In this document: positions 6,973-14,194 of the stretch, piece by piece
Layout: every line of letters starts with the position of its first letter
How positions within the stretch are numbered: the stretch's first letter is position 1
Source of the DNA: Nocardia sp.
GTDB lineage: Bacteria; Actinomycetota; Actinomycetes; Mycobacteriales; Mycobacteriaceae
DNA length: 14,194 bases
Direction of reading: 5' to 3'
NCBI GenBank assembly: GCA_013361595.1
Contig: JABFXT010000542.1
Coordinates: 1-14,194, forward strand
Translations under genes and position numbers: made by a program
Notes under the pieces: generated by a model
What the model saw: the letters and a program-made list of their open reading frames with translations, nothing else
Databases searched by the model: none
What the model was told of the DNA's origin: nothing

Positions 6973-8730
6973 TCAGTCCGGCCGGTGCCCGGGCACCCGG
7001 TCCGCCCCCATCCCCAGCCGCTCCGGGGCGTGCATCCGAACGAACGCCCGGCGCACTCCCGGTGACCCCGGAGTCCAGCGGCTGACCAGCACCATCGTCC
7101 CGAAAGCCAGCGGGACCGCGACCGCCGCGGGATAACCGAGCAGCGCCGCCGGCCATCCGCCCGCCAGTCCGTCGGAAACCCCGCCCAGCACCGAGACCAG
7201 CGTCGCCGCACCCGCCACGACTCCACCGGCCGTCAGCCCGGCCGCCGCACCCGCCGCCGTGAGACCCCGCCACCAGATCCCCAGTACGAGTAGCGGGCAC
7301 AGTGTCGCGGCCGCGAGCGAGAAGGCCAGCCCCACGGTGCGGGACAGATCCAGCGAGACCACACCCAGCGACAGGGCCAGCGGCACCGCTCCCGCGACCA
7401 CCGCGCCGACCCGGAAGTCGCGGATCCGCCCGCGCAGCACATCCGTGCTCAGCACACCCGCGATGCTCACCACCAGACCCGAGGATGTCGACAGGAAGGC
7501 CGCCATGGCACCCGCTGCCACCAGCGCCGCCAGCAGTTGCCCCGGCAACCCGGCCAGCGCGGACGAGGGCAGTAACAGCACTGCCGCGTCGGAGGTTCCG
7601 GTGATCAGCAGCTGCGGTACGTAGAGCCGGGCGAAGATACCGAGCAGCACCGGAAACAGATAGAAGGTCCCCACCAGGGCGATCACCGCGACCGCCGTGG
7701 ACCGGGCCGCCCGGCCGTCACGGTTGGTGTAGAACCGCACCAGCACATGCGGTAAGCCCATGGTGCCCAGGAAGGTCGCGATGATCAGCGAATACACCTG
7801 ATATCGCGGATGGGGTCCGGCGAAGCCGCCGCCGGGAAGCAGCCAGTGCGCCCCGTCGGCCGGAGCTCCGGCCACCACCGGTACGGCCGCACCCGGTTCG
7901 AGGACGAGCCGGGTGTCCCGGTCGAGTCGATGAGTGCCCGCCGCCAGCAGGACCGGCCCGTCCACCCCACGGTCGTCCAGCACTCCGTGCACCGCCGCCC
8001 ACTGCGGGGCGGCCAACTGCACGACCACCGGGGTGGTCACCTCGACGGTGGTCCGTTCGCTCACTGTCGGCGGTGCCGGGGCGCCGAGTTCGCGATCCCC
8101 GTCCGGTCGGTCGGCCGCGAAGAAGTGCACCAGCAGGACGAGCGCCGGCAGCGCGACAGCGGTGAGCTTCAGCCAGTACTGGAAAGCTTGTACGAGAGTG
8201 ATCGACCGCATCCCCCCGGATACGACATTGGCCACCACGATCACCGCCACGGCGACCGCGCCCACCCAGCCCGGTACCCCGAGCAGAATGCGCAGTGTGA
8301 GCCCGGCCCCCTGGAACTGCGGGATCACGTACACCGCGCACACCAGCACCACCACTACGGCGGCGAGCCGCCGTAACCGCGGTGAACCCCACCGGAACTC
8401 GGCGAAATCGGGCACGGTGTAGGCGCCGGAGCGGCGCAGCGGCGCGGCCACGAAGAGCAGCAGCGCCAGATACCCCGCGGTGAACCCCACCGGATACCAG
8501 AGCGCGTCGGCACCGTATTTGGCGATCAACCCCGCCACTCCGAGAAACGAGGCGGCCGAGAGATACTCACCCGAGACCGCCGCCGCGTTCCAGCGCGGCC
8601 CCACACTGCGCGAGGCCACCAGGAAATCGGAGGTGGTACGCGCCCAGCGCACCCCGTACACCCCGAGGATCACGGTCGCCGACGCCGCGGCGAGCAGCGC
8701 CGCCACCGTCAGACCGGACGCGTTCACCAC
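6973..8730 (-). CDS. second sodium:solute symporter, with an enlarged loop
   Basis: 585 residues, SSS family, probably a monocarboxylate or related organic-acid importer. Family motifs are clear: SGEYLSAASFLGVAG (53-67), SGGMRSITLVQAFQYW (171-186) and GTMGLPHVLVRFYT (322-335). It differs from the ActP-like neighbour in two ways. The hydrophilic stretch between the helix ending near 203 and the one starting near 313 is about 108 residues instead of about 47, and is rich in Val, Asp, Pro and Thr. The later core helix reads STSSG where the ActP-type protein has AVVAG. The start is GTG at 8730 (a second GTG follows at once) overlapping a GGAG ribosome site. It lies 39 bases after the small-subunit gene and likely shares its transcript. 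The substrate is not identified. Confidence 0.9.
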   Translation of the reverse strand: MVNASGLTVAALLAAASATVILGVYGVRWARTTSDFLVASRSVGPRWNAAAVSGEYLSAASFLGVAGLIAKYGADALWYPVGFTAGYLALLLFVAAPLRRSGAYTVPDFAEFRWGSPRLRRLAAVVVVLVCAVYVIPQFQGAGLTLRILLGVPGWVGAVAVAVIVVANVVSGGMRSITLVQAFQYWLKLTAVALPALVLLVHFFAADRPDGDRELGAPAPPTVSERTTVEVTTPVVVQLAAPQWAAVHGVLDDRGVDGPVLLAAGTHRLDRDTRLVLEPGAAVPVVAGAPADGAHWLLPGGGFAGPHPRYQVYSLIIATFLGTMGLPHVLVRFYTNRDGRAARSTAVAVIALVGTFYLFPVLLGIFARLYVPQLLITGTSDAAVLLLPSSALAGLPGQLLAALVAAGAMAAFLSTSSGLVVSIAGVLSTDVLRGRIRDFRVGAVVAGAVPLALSLGVVSLDLSRTVGLAFSLAAATLCPLLVLGIWWRGLTAAGAAAGLTAGGVVAGAATLVSVLGGVSDGLAGGWPAALLGYPAAVAVPLAFGTMVLVSRWTPGSPGVRRAFVRMHAPERLGMGADRVPGHRPD

Positions 8731-8769
8731 TCCGGCCCGCGCATCCGCTGCGGCGCCGGCGGGACCCGC

Positions 8770-9138
8770 TCAGTCACCGGTGAGCTCCAGGAAATCGTTC
8801 TCATTGCGTTCGGACAGCCGCACGTACACCCGGCCGGTCAGCCACAGCAGCGGGTAGGCGGCACCGCCCAGCACCAGCCACGGCAGCCGGATACCCAGGA
8901 CCACGGTCTCGGCCACCGCCGTCACCCCGAACAGCAGCGGTAGCGCCGCCAAGAGCAGGGCGATCACCAGCCCGCAGCTCAGGGCCAGCCCCAGCTGCGC
9001 GCGGATCAGCCCGCCGATCAGGGCTTCCCCTATCTCGGTCTGCTCGGCGACCTCCACTCGGGTCCGGACCGGGCGCGCGCCGCGCCGTTCGGCGAGCACC
9101 ACCCGGCGGCGCGGCGGTCGCGGTGCGGGGCCGATCAT
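8770..9138 (-). CDS. two-helix small membrane protein, DUF485-like partner of the second symporter
   Basis: 122 residues. An Arg-rich N-terminus (residues 10-30) is followed by helices at about 47-72 and 84-102 and a conserved-looking tail YVRLSERNENDFLELTGD. Size, two-helix layout, the YVR motif after the second helix and its place directly before a symporter gene parallel the DUF485 protein at 6458-6811, but the sequence is too divergent for me to call DUF485 firmly. The start overlaps the stop of the LytTR regulator by four bases (ATGA at 9138-9135), so regulator and small subunit are translationally coupled. An accessory or stability role for the symporter is inference. Confidence 0.85.
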   Translation of the reverse strand: MIGPAPRPPRRRVVLAERRGARPVRTRVEVAEQTEIGEALIGGLIRAQLGLALSCGLVIALLLAALPLLFGVTAVAETVVLGIRLPWLVLGGAAYPLLWLTGRVYVRLSERNENDFLELTGD

Positions 9139-9887
9139 CGCCGATCCGGCGCCGGATGCGGTCCGTGCACCAGCCGCTGTTTGAGTTCACGCACCTGCCG
9201 GCGGCTCACCGGCAGTTCCACCCGCTGCGCCCCGCGCAGACACACCAGCGTGCCCGACCCCACCGCGCGCAGTCCGGTCACCCGGCCGAGCGCCACGAGA
9301 TAGGAGCGGTGCACCCGCAGGAAATCGTCGTGCCAGCGTTCCTGCAACGCCGAGAGCGGGATACGCACCAGATGGGAGCCGGTATCGGTGTGCAGCCGGG
9401 CGTAATCGCCCTCGGCCTCCACCCAGTTCACCTGCGATCGGTGCACCAGTGTGGTGACACCGCCCAGCTCGACCGGAATGACCTCGTGGTTGCCGCCCGG
9501 ATCCGGTCCCGGACCGGGTTCGGGGCGGGCACGCCGTTCGGCGATCCGCCGCACGGCGGCGGCGAGACGCTGCTGCCGCACCGGTTTGAGCAGGTAGTCG
9601 ACGGCACCCAGGTCGAACGCGGCGACCGCGTGATCCTCGTGCGCCGTGACGAAGACGATCGCCGGTGGATTGACGAATTCGGCGAGCACACCCGCCAGTT
9701 CCATCCCGTTCAGACCCGGCATGTTGATATCCAGGAAGACCGCGTCCGCCCCGTGCGCGCGCAGTATCCGCAGCGCACCGGTCGCGTCGGCGGCGCCGTG
9801 CAGTTCGCTCACGGCGGGCTCGGCGCGCAGCAGATAGAGCAGCTCGTCCAGCGCCGGCTGCTCGTCGTCCACGGCCAGCACCCGCAT
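9135..9887 (-). CDS. LytTR-family response regulator
   Basis: 250 residues, cytoplasmic DNA-binding regulator. The receiver domain (1-115) has the acidic pair D7/D8, phospho-acceptor D53 in FLDINMPGLNG, switch residue T81 in FVTAHED and K101 in YLLKP. A Pro/Gly-rich linker (about 119-134) leads to a LytTR domain (about 137-240) with VNWVEAEGDYARLHT and FLRVHRSYLVAL. The ATG at 9887 follows GGAAGGG; the GTG just before it (9890) is an equal alternative, and farther in-frame starts lack a ribosome site. It heads a probable operon with the small subunit and second symporter. Its kinase is almost certainly the LytS-type gene at the other end of the block. BtsR and YpdB, the best-known relatives, activate pyruvate-related transporter genes. 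Confidence 0.93.
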   Translation of the reverse strand: MRVLAVDDEQPALDELLYLLRAEPAVSELHGAADATGALRILRAHGADAVFLDINMPGLNGMELAGVLAEFVNPPAIVFVTAHEDHAVAAFDLGAVDYLLKPVRQQRLAAAVRRIAERRARPEPGPGPDPGGNHEVIPVELGGVTTLVHRSQVNWVEAEGDYARLHTDTGSHLVRIPLSALQERWHDDFLRVHRSYLVALGRVTGLRAVGSGTLVCLRGAQRVELPVSRRQVRELKQRLVHGPHPAPDRR

Positions 9888-9921
9888 CACGCCAGACCCT
9901 TCCTGCTTCTTCGACTCGACC

Positions 9922-9927
9922 ATGGTA
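9922..9927 (-). promoter_or_regulatory. weak -10 candidate for the response regulator operon
   Basis: TACCAT on the minus strand fits TAnnnT about 35 bases before the regulator start, inside the 8-bp palindrome ACCATGGT (9920-9927). No -35 is visible. The regulator could instead be read through from the gene at 9970-10431, 82 bases upstream. Confidence 0.25.
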
Positions 9928-9969
9928 GTCATCGGGTCCGGGCCGCGGGTCCGGTACTGCCGTTCTCGG

Positions 9970-10431
9970 TCAGGAACCCAGCTGGTCCATCCGCCGCTGC
10001 ATCTCCTCGGGCTCGATATCCTCGACGTGGGTCGCGACGGTCCACTGATGGCCCCACGGGTCCACGAACGCGGCCGTCCGGTCGCCGTAGAACTGGGTTT
10101 CCGGAGCGCTGATCTCGGTGGCACCCCCGGCGAGCGCGGCGGCGTGGGCGGCGTCCATATCCGGGACGTAGACGTAGAGATTGACCGGGGTACCGCCGAT
10201 CGAATGCGGATCGCGGAACGCCATATCCGGCGCCGGATCGCCCAGCATCAGCACCGAATTGCCGATCAGGAGCTCACAGTGCATGACGGTGCCGCCGGGA
10301 CCCGGTATCCGCATCCGCTCGGTGGCCCCCAGCACCCGTTTGTAGAACTCCACCGCGTCCGCGGCGCCGGCGACGGCCAGACCTGGGGAAATTGTCGGAT
10401 AGCCGTCGGGAACGGGAGAAACATCGGACAT
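9970..10431 (-). CDS. VOC superfamily (glyoxalase/PhnB-like) protein
   Basis: 153 residues, cytoplasmic. The layout is that of a VOC-fold protein with two beta-alpha-beta-beta-beta halves: first half AVEFYKRVLGATERMR (26-41) with HCELLIGNSVLML (51-63), second half NLYVYVPDMDAAHAAALAGGA (84-104) ending in AAFVDPWGHQWTVATHVEDI (120-139). The DPxGHxW...THxEDI ending is typical of the PhnB/glyoxalase-like subgroup, which includes many proteins of unknown substrate as well as resistance and isomerase proteins. Possible metal ligands are among H51 and E53 and the residues of the second half, but I do not assign them. The ATG is preceded by GGAGGT. A -10 box TAGGCT lies 42 bases upstream. No functional link to the neighbouring regulator is evident. 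Confidence 0.88.
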   Translation of the reverse strand: MSDVSPVPDGYPTISPGLAVAGAADAVEFYKRVLGATERMRIPGPGGTVMHCELLIGNSVLMLGDPAPDMAFRDPHSIGGTPVNLYVYVPDMDAAHAAALAGGATEISAPETQFYGDRTAAFVDPWGHQWTVATHVEDIEPEEMQRRMDQLGS

Positions 10432-10472
10432 CACACGACCTCCGGTTTCGGGGTGGTTCGTCGGACAGTGTG

Positions 10473-10478
10473 AGCCTA
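10473..10478 (-). promoter_or_regulatory. -10 box of the VOC protein gene
   Basis: TAGGCT on the minus strand (10478-10473) fits TAnnnT and predicts a leader of about 35 bases that includes the GGAGGT ribosome site. No -35 hexamer is visible. The same hexamer recurs before the gene ending at 10520. Confidence 0.45.
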
Positions 10479-10519
10479 TGCCCGGTCGGCGCCGCCGGGG
10501 CCCGATCCGATGCCCGCCG

Positions 10520-11467
10520 TCAGCCGCCCCAGCTGACGTTCGTCTCGATGACCTGACGCAATACCGTCGAGGTCCGCGGGTCGCGATAGAACTGGTGACC
10601 GCCGATCGAGATCGATCCCGCGACCGGCAGCGGCAACCCGAGATCCACGGTGATATCGCCGTTGCCCTGCATCGCGTAGTCCTCGATATCCAGCGTGCCG
10701 GCCTCGTTCGGGAGGTCCCAGATACTCGATTTCGGCGTCTGGGTGACGTCGAGGTGGATGGACAACCGCCCACCGTCCCGGTCCACCAGGGTGGCGGTGG
10801 TGACCTGGTCGAGGTCCACGCCGCCGCCGACCGTCTGCTGCACCCGCCATACCGCCCCCACCCCGACCGGTTCGTCGGGGAAGGTGACGGATCGGTAGAC
10901 GGCCTGGTAGAAAGCCTGCTCCAGGGCGGCTCGCGCGGAATTCGAGGTATCCGGCGCGGGAGCCAGGCGCAACGCGGTGATACCGCCGAGTTCGCTCATC
11001 TCGAAACCGGCATGCGTACCGTCGGCGGCGGTCAGCGCCTCCGAAAGGGCCGGATCCGGGGTCGTCACCGAGCCCAGGGTGAGCTCCACCCCGCCGGAAT
11101 CGGTGGTGGCGGTCATCGGGATGGTCAGCGACGGACTGGAGAAATCGCGTACCTGCTGGGAATCGATCTGCTGCTGGATCCGGTGATCGGTGCGCAACGT
11201 CACCGCCTGGATCGTGCCGTTGTAGTAGGAGGGACGCAGCATGGACCGCGGGTCCTCGCCGGGATCCACGGTCGTGACCGCGGCCGCGGCGATCGGCACC
11301 GTGACCTCGTTACCGATCCCCAGCGGTTCGGTGCCGTCGGCGTCGCCCCCCGCGTCGCCGCCGTCGCTGCAGCCGGAACCGAAAGCGGTGAGCCCTACCG
11401 CGAGAACCACCATCAGCACTCTGGACCGCGCCAGCCGGGGCGAGGGAAACGAACACAACTCCGTCAC
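10520..11467 (-). CDS. secreted, probably lipid-anchored protein of unknown function
   Basis: 315 residues from a GTG at 11467. The N-terminus has an Arg-containing region (residues 11-16), a hydrophobic core [15 protein letters not shown] and then GSGC, with C33 as the probable lipidated cysteine. The lipobox is imperfect (Gly at -3 where Leu is usual). A Gly/Asp-rich spacer and a beta-rich body follow, with segments such as [21 protein letters not shown] and [18 protein letters not shown]. The body resembles actinobacterial exported proteins of the DUF6263 type, but I am not sure of the family name. An in-frame ATG at 11413 would shorten the signal to about 15 residues before the cysteine, too short for a good one. 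No enzymatic motif is seen. If it is a lipoprotein, the LspA encoded divergently next door would process it. Confidence 0.82.
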   Translation of the reverse strand: MTELCSFPSPRLARSRVLMVVLAVGLTAFGSGCSDGGDAGGDADGTEPLGIGNEVTVPIAAAAVTTVDPGEDPRSMLRPSYYNGTIQAVTLRTDHRIQQQIDSQQVRDFSSPSLTIPMTATTDSGGVELTLGSVTTPDPALSEALTAADGTHAGFEMSELGGITALRLAPAPDTSNSARAALEQAFYQAVYRSVTFPDEPVGVGAVWRVQQTVGGGVDLDQVTTATLVDRDGGRLSIHLDVTQTPKSSIWDLPNEAGTLDIEDYAMQGNGDITVDLGLPLPVAGSISIGGHQFYRDPRTSTVLRQVIETNVSWGG

Positions 11468-11474
11468 GACCGAC

Positions 11475-11480
11475 AGCCTA
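11475..11480 (-). promoter_or_regulatory. -10 box suggesting a leaderless transcript
   Basis: TAGGCT (11480-11475, minus strand) ends exactly seven bases before the GTG start at 11467, and there is no ribosome site in front of that GTG. This spacing places the transcription start on or next to the start codon, the arrangement of leaderless mRNAs that are common in actinobacteria. Confidence 0.5.
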
Positions 11481-11493
11481 CGAGGCGTACCTG

Positions 11494-11607
11494 AGCGTGG
11501 GCTGGGACATCGCCCGAACTTCGGGCAAGGGCCCCGGACACCCGCGGCGCCCGGGCGCGACCCGCCGGGGCGACCGGCCCGGCCGGGTACGCGCGGGTGC
11601 CCACGCT
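11494..11607. repeat. inverted pair of a 9-bp element plus a central palindrome between divergent genes
   Basis: AGCGTGGGC (11494-11502) returns as its exact complement GCCCACGCT (11599-11607), so that each divergent gene has one copy, in the same orientation relative to it, a few tens of bases before its start. Between them is the perfect palindrome GCCCGAA-C-TTCGGGC (11512-11526). These may be operator sites shared by lspA and the divergent gene; no regulator is identified. Confidence 0.4.
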
Positions 11608-11630
11608 ACTGCGTGGATACCCCTCGAGAG

Positions 11631-12416
11631 ATGATGGTCGGCGTGAGTGAGGACCGGCCTACGCCAGAGCAGGACCCCGACGACCGCCCCGGCGGGACCG
11701 CCGCGCAGCCCCGGCAACGCCTCCGGCTACTGCTGCTGGTCGCCGCGACACTGTTCGCGCTCGACCTGATCACCAAGGTGATCGTGGTCGCGCGGATACG
11801 GCCCGGCGAACCGGTTTCGGTCATCGGCGACGTCGTAGAACTCGTCCTGATACGCAACCCGGGGGCGGCGTTCTCGATGGCCACCGGGATGACGTGGCTG
11901 CTGACCCTGATCGCCGCGGCGGTGGTGATCGGGGTGCTGCGTATCGGCCGCACGCTGCGCTCGCCGCTGTGGGCCATCGGTCTCGGCGGAGTGCTCGGTG
12001 GTGCGCTCGGCAATCTGATGGACCGGCTGTTCCGTGCGCCCGGACCGCTGCAGGGCCATGTGGTGGATTTCGTCTCGGTCGGCTGGTGGCCGGTGTTCAA
12101 CGTGGCCGATTCCTCGATCGTCTGCGGGGCGATCCTGCTCGTGACCCTGACCGTGTTCGGTTACGAACCGGATGGCACCCGGTACAAGGACAAGGCCGCC
12201 GCGGAGGCGCCCGCCGGCGGACCGGCGGCCGAGGACACCGCGCCGGATCCGGCCGCGGACCCCGGCCGGGACGGATCCACCGGCGACACCACGCCGGAGG
12301 ACGCCGCACCGGGATCCGCCCCGACCGGAGCCGAGACGAGTACCACGACGGGCCCGCTCCTGGGCGATCCCGCCGGCACGGCCGCCACCGCCGACGGCAA
12401 GGAGACCGCCGCATGA
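11631..12416 (+). CDS. lspA: lipoprotein signal peptidase (signal peptidase II)
   Basis: Membrane aspartyl protease that removes the signal peptide from lipidated prolipoproteins. From the ATG at 11631 it is 261 residues with four helices (about 32-52, 86-104, 110-128, 154-176). Family motifs are complete: RNPGAAFSM (75-83), [12 protein letters not shown] (123-134) with catalytic D131, and [17 protein letters not shown] (144-160) with catalytic D160. A hydrophilic tail of about 80 residues rich in Ala, Pro, Asp, Thr and Gly follows the last helix, longer than in most LspA proteins. The start is uncertain: ATGs at 11631 and 11634 sit right behind GAGAG, and a GTG at 11643 is a further choice. 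Its stop overlaps the next start by four bases. Confidence 0.95.
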   Translation: MMVGVSEDRPTPEQDPDDRPGGTAAQPRQRLRLLLLVAATLFALDLITKVIVVARIRPGEPVSVIGDVVELVLIRNPGAAFSMATGMTWLLTLIAAAVVIGVLRIGRTLRSPLWAIGLGGVLGGALGNLMDRLFRAPGPLQGHVVDFVSVGWWPVFNVADSSIVCGAILLVTLTVFGYEPDGTRYKDKAAAEAPAGGPAAEDTAPDPAADPGRDGSTGDTTPEDAAPGSAPTGAETSTTTGPLLGDPAGTAATADGKETAA

Positions 12417-13339
12417 GGGAGACCAGGACGATGCCCGTCCCCGACGGGCTCGACGGGATGCGGGTGGACGCCGGCCTCGCCCGGCTGCTCGGACTGTCGC
12501 GGACCGCGGTCGCGGCCATGGCCGAGGACGGATCGGTACATCTCGACGGCACAGCCGCCGGCAAATCCGACCGGCTCACCGCCGGCGCCTGGCTCGAAGT
12601 GGTGTTCCCCGAACCCCGGCGCGAACTGAGCATCGAAGCCGAACCGGTCGAAGGTATGAAGATCCTCTACGCCGACGACGATATCGTCGCCGTCGACAAA
12701 CCGGTCGGCGTGGCCGCGCACACCGGGGTCGGCTGGACCGGACCCACCGTGGTCGGCGGGCTGGCCGCGGCGGGCTACCGGATCTCCACCTCCGGCGCAC
12801 ACGAACGCCAGGGAATCGTGCACCGCCTCGATGTCGGCACCTCGGGAGTGATGGTGGTGGCGCAGTCCGAACACGCCTACACCGTGCTCAAACGCGCGTT
12901 CAAACAGCGCACTGTGGACAAGCGGTATCACGCCCTGGTCCAAGGCCATCCCGATCCCAGCAGCGGCACCATCGACGCCCCCATCGGCCGGGCCCGGGGC
13001 AACGACTGGAAGTTCGCGGTCACCTCCGACGGCCGGCCCAGCGTCACCCACTACGACACGGTGGAAGCGTTCCAGGCGGCGAGCCTGCTCGATATCCATC
13101 TGGAAACCGGCCGCACCCATCAGATCCGGGTGCATTTCTCCGCCATCCGCCATCCGTGCTGCGGCGATCTCACCTACGGCGCCGACCCCCGGCTGGCCGA
13201 ACGGCTCGGACTGCAACGGCAATGGCTGCACGCCCGGTCGCTGGGCTTCCAGCATCCCGCGGACGGCCGCTACCTCGAGATCACCAGCGAATACCCGGAC
13301 GATCTCACGAACGCGCTCCGCGTCCTGCGCGACGCCTGA
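12413..13339 (+). CDS. RluA-family RNA pseudouridine synthase
   Basis: 308 residues, cytoplasmic; converts specific uridines in RNA to pseudouridine. An S4-like RNA-binding region (about 16-65, [17 protein letters not shown]) precedes the catalytic domain. The catalytic aspartate is D140 in the signature [12 protein letters not shown] (137-148). The supporting motifs [13 protein letters not shown] (88-100), the KRYHALVQG segment and [20 protein letters not shown], which shapes the active site, are all present. The length is normal for RluD/RluA proteins, and the large-subunit rRNA is the most likely target, though the site cannot be told from sequence. The ATG is embedded in the lspA stop (ATGA) with AAGGAG upstream, so the two are translated as a coupled pair. 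This lspA-RluA pairing is common in bacteria. Confidence 0.95.
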   Translation: MRETRTMPVPDGLDGMRVDAGLARLLGLSRTAVAAMAEDGSVHLDGTAAGKSDRLTAGAWLEVVFPEPRRELSIEAEPVEGMKILYADDDIVAVDKPVGVAAHTGVGWTGPTVVGGLAAAGYRISTSGAHERQGIVHRLDVGTSGVMVVAQSEHAYTVLKRAFKQRTVDKRYHALVQGHPDPSSGTIDAPIGRARGNDWKFAVTSDGRPSVTHYDTVEAFQAASLLDIHLETGRTHQIRVHFSAIRHPCCGDLTYGADPRLAERLGLQRQWLHARSLGFQHPADGRYLEITSEYPDDLTNALRVLRDA

Positions 13340-13344
13340 CCCGA

Positions 13345-14037
13345 ATGCCCGAGGCACCCGCCCCGACCGGGCCCCGCCGTATCGGCCGGGGCCTGGCCTT
13401 CGGCGCGGCCGCGGCGGCGTGCGGTGTTTTCGTCGTCGCGCTGGGCTATCTGATCCCGCCCGCGGAGCCGGCGGTGTCCACCGACCGCCTCGGTCCCGAC
13501 CAGGGCGAAACCGTCACCGAATATCTCGGCCGGGCGCACGGAACACTGACCGGACCGGACGACGGCGAGCGGTGGGCGCTGGTGTCGTTCACCGGGTACC
13601 GTCCGGCCGTCGGTCTCCGCGAGCAGGTGGGCGATATCCGGATCGGACAGGCGCTCTACCAGGTGCCGATACCTCGCGTCGCGACCCCGCTGACCGCCGT
13701 CCCGACACCCGATTCCGATATCGCCCTGCGGCGGTCGGGCAACGATGCCGCCTGGCAGCTGGCCGATCGACGCGGTTATGTCGGTGGCGAACGCGCGGCC
13801 CAGGTCCTGGACGTGACCGTCGCACGCCTACGCGACGGCTGCGCGTGCTCCCCCGGCGTCGTCGTCCGGGCCCCGCTGTCCCGGCTGCGCGAACTGGCCG
13901 GCCGCCCCGGAATCCGCGCGGTCGAGGCCCTGCCCGCCGACGCCGTAGCCGGACGATTCGCCGTCGGACCCCTGCTCCCGGACAGCACCGACCCGATCGG
14001 ACCGCAACCCGACGACGGCCCGGTCCCACCGGCCTGA
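13345..14037 (+). CDS. membrane-anchored protein of unknown function
   Basis: 230 residues starting at an ATG only five bases after the pseudouridine synthase stop, so it is the third gene of the lspA operon. A basic N-terminus (TGPRRIGRG) and one hydrophobic helix (about 17-38, LAFGAAAAACGVFVVALGYLI) predict an anchor or uncleaved signal with about 190 residues outside. That part contains ALVSFTGYRPAVGLREQVGD, a possible paired-cysteine motif CAC (C166 and C168) and a Pro/Asp-rich end. The layout fits actinobacterial conserved hypothetical proteins; I recognise no domain and assign no role. A stable reading frame with the same codon bias as its neighbours supports it as a real gene. The frame also runs open far upstream across the previous two genes, which I take as a GC-rich shadow. 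Confidence 0.82.
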   Translation: MPEAPAPTGPRRIGRGLAFGAAAAACGVFVVALGYLIPPAEPAVSTDRLGPDQGETVTEYLGRAHGTLTGPDDGERWALVSFTGYRPAVGLREQVGDIRIGQALYQVPIPRVATPLTAVPTPDSDIALRRSGNDAAWQLADRRGYVGGERAAQVLDVTVARLRDGCACSPGVVVRAPLSRLRELAGRPGIRAVEALPADAVAGRFAVGPLLPDSTDPIGPQPDDGPVPPA

Positions 14038-14194
14038 TCAGAAGTCCAGCGTCACCACACCGTCCATATACCGATGACAGCGACCGGTCAGCAATACCCG
14101 GTCACCGGCCAGCTCCACCCCCAGCGACCCGCCCCGGCGCGACAACTGGCGAGCAGTCAACCGTGTCCGGCCCAGTTCGGCCGCCCACAGCGGC
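14038..14194 (-). CDS. probable PhzF-family protein, C-terminal end
   Basis: Only the last 51 residues are in the window; the gene continues beyond the right edge. The visible end reads ELGRTRLTARQLSRRGG, then SLGVELAGDRVLLTGRC, then HRYMDGVVTLDF before the stop. The ARQxSxRGG and GDRVxLxGR pattern is typical of the C-terminus of PhzF/YddE-type isomerases and epimerase-like proteins, which share a diaminopimelate-epimerase fold. The catalytic N-terminal part is not visible, so the activity cannot be judged. Its stop abuts the convergent gene's stop with no gap (TGATCA), leaving no room for a terminator between them. Confidence 0.65.
   Translation of the reverse strand, partial: PLWAAELGRTRLTARQLSRRGGSLGVELAGDRVLLTGRCHRYMDGVVTLDF

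Noticed and set aside
9888..10124. Upstream extension of the response regulator into the VOC gene.
   Set aside because: Receiver domains start with a short strand (MRVLAVDDE); the added residues are Arg/Ser-rich shadow and upstream starts lack a ribosome site.
10478..11494. A 338-codon open frame on the plus strand.
   Set aside because: Shadow of the minus-strand secreted protein gene, which has a signal sequence, promoter box and sensible composition.
11241..11630. Upstream extension of lspA.
   Set aside because: It would overlap the divergent secreted protein gene and adds a Ser/Pro/Arg-rich segment not found in LspA proteins.
12172..13344. Upstream extension of the last plus-strand gene through lspA and the pseudouridine synthase.
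   Set aside because: The extension is Arg/Pro-rich shadow of two well-identified genes; the start at 13345 gives a normal membrane anchor.

Overview
The window is high-GC DNA with GTG/TTG starts, TAnnnT-type -10 boxes and proteins that read like those of a mycolic-acid-lineage actinomycete; Nocardia or a close relative is the best guess (inference). The strongest anchors are a DnaE1-type replicative polymerase and an lspA - RluA-family pair. These also lie near each other, in a different relative arrangement, in Mycobacterium tuberculosis as I recall it.

Layout. (1) Positions 1-2417, minus strand: the N-terminal two thirds of dnaE, running off the left edge. (2) 2706-3152, plus: a small secreted protein of unknown function, divergent from dnaE. 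(3) 3153-3538: a gene-free stretch with short repeats, a possible three-way-junction RNA fold and a palindrome near a possible promoter. (4) 3539-9887: a carbon-uptake and signalling block. A LytS-type sensor kinase (plus) converges on four minus-strand membrane genes, which are two sodium:solute symporters each preceded by a small two-helix membrane protein. A LytTR response regulator sits at the far end and overlaps the first small-subunit gene. A near-perfect CRP/GlxR-type site lies ahead of the acetate/pyruvate-type pair. (5) 9970-11467, minus: a VOC/glyoxalase-like protein and a secreted, probably lipid-anchored protein. (6) 11631-14037, plus: lspA, an RluA-family pseudouridine synthase and a membrane-anchored protein of unknown function, tightly packed as an operon. 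(7) 14038-14194, minus: the C-terminal end of a probable PhzF-family protein.

How the genes work together. The most interesting unit is the block at 3539-9887. LytS/LytTR pairs in other bacteria (BtsS/BtsR and YpdA/YpdB of E. coli, LytS/LytT of Bacillus) sense or respond to pyruvate and switch on its transporters. Here such a pair encloses an ActP/MctC-type monocarboxylate symporter and a second, more divergent symporter with an enlarged loop. I infer a substrate-responsive monocarboxylate uptake system with an added catabolite-type control point (the CRP-like site). The remainder is housekeeping: replication, lipoprotein maturation and RNA modification. No CRISPR array, insertion sequence, tRNA, rRNA or phage gene was seen.
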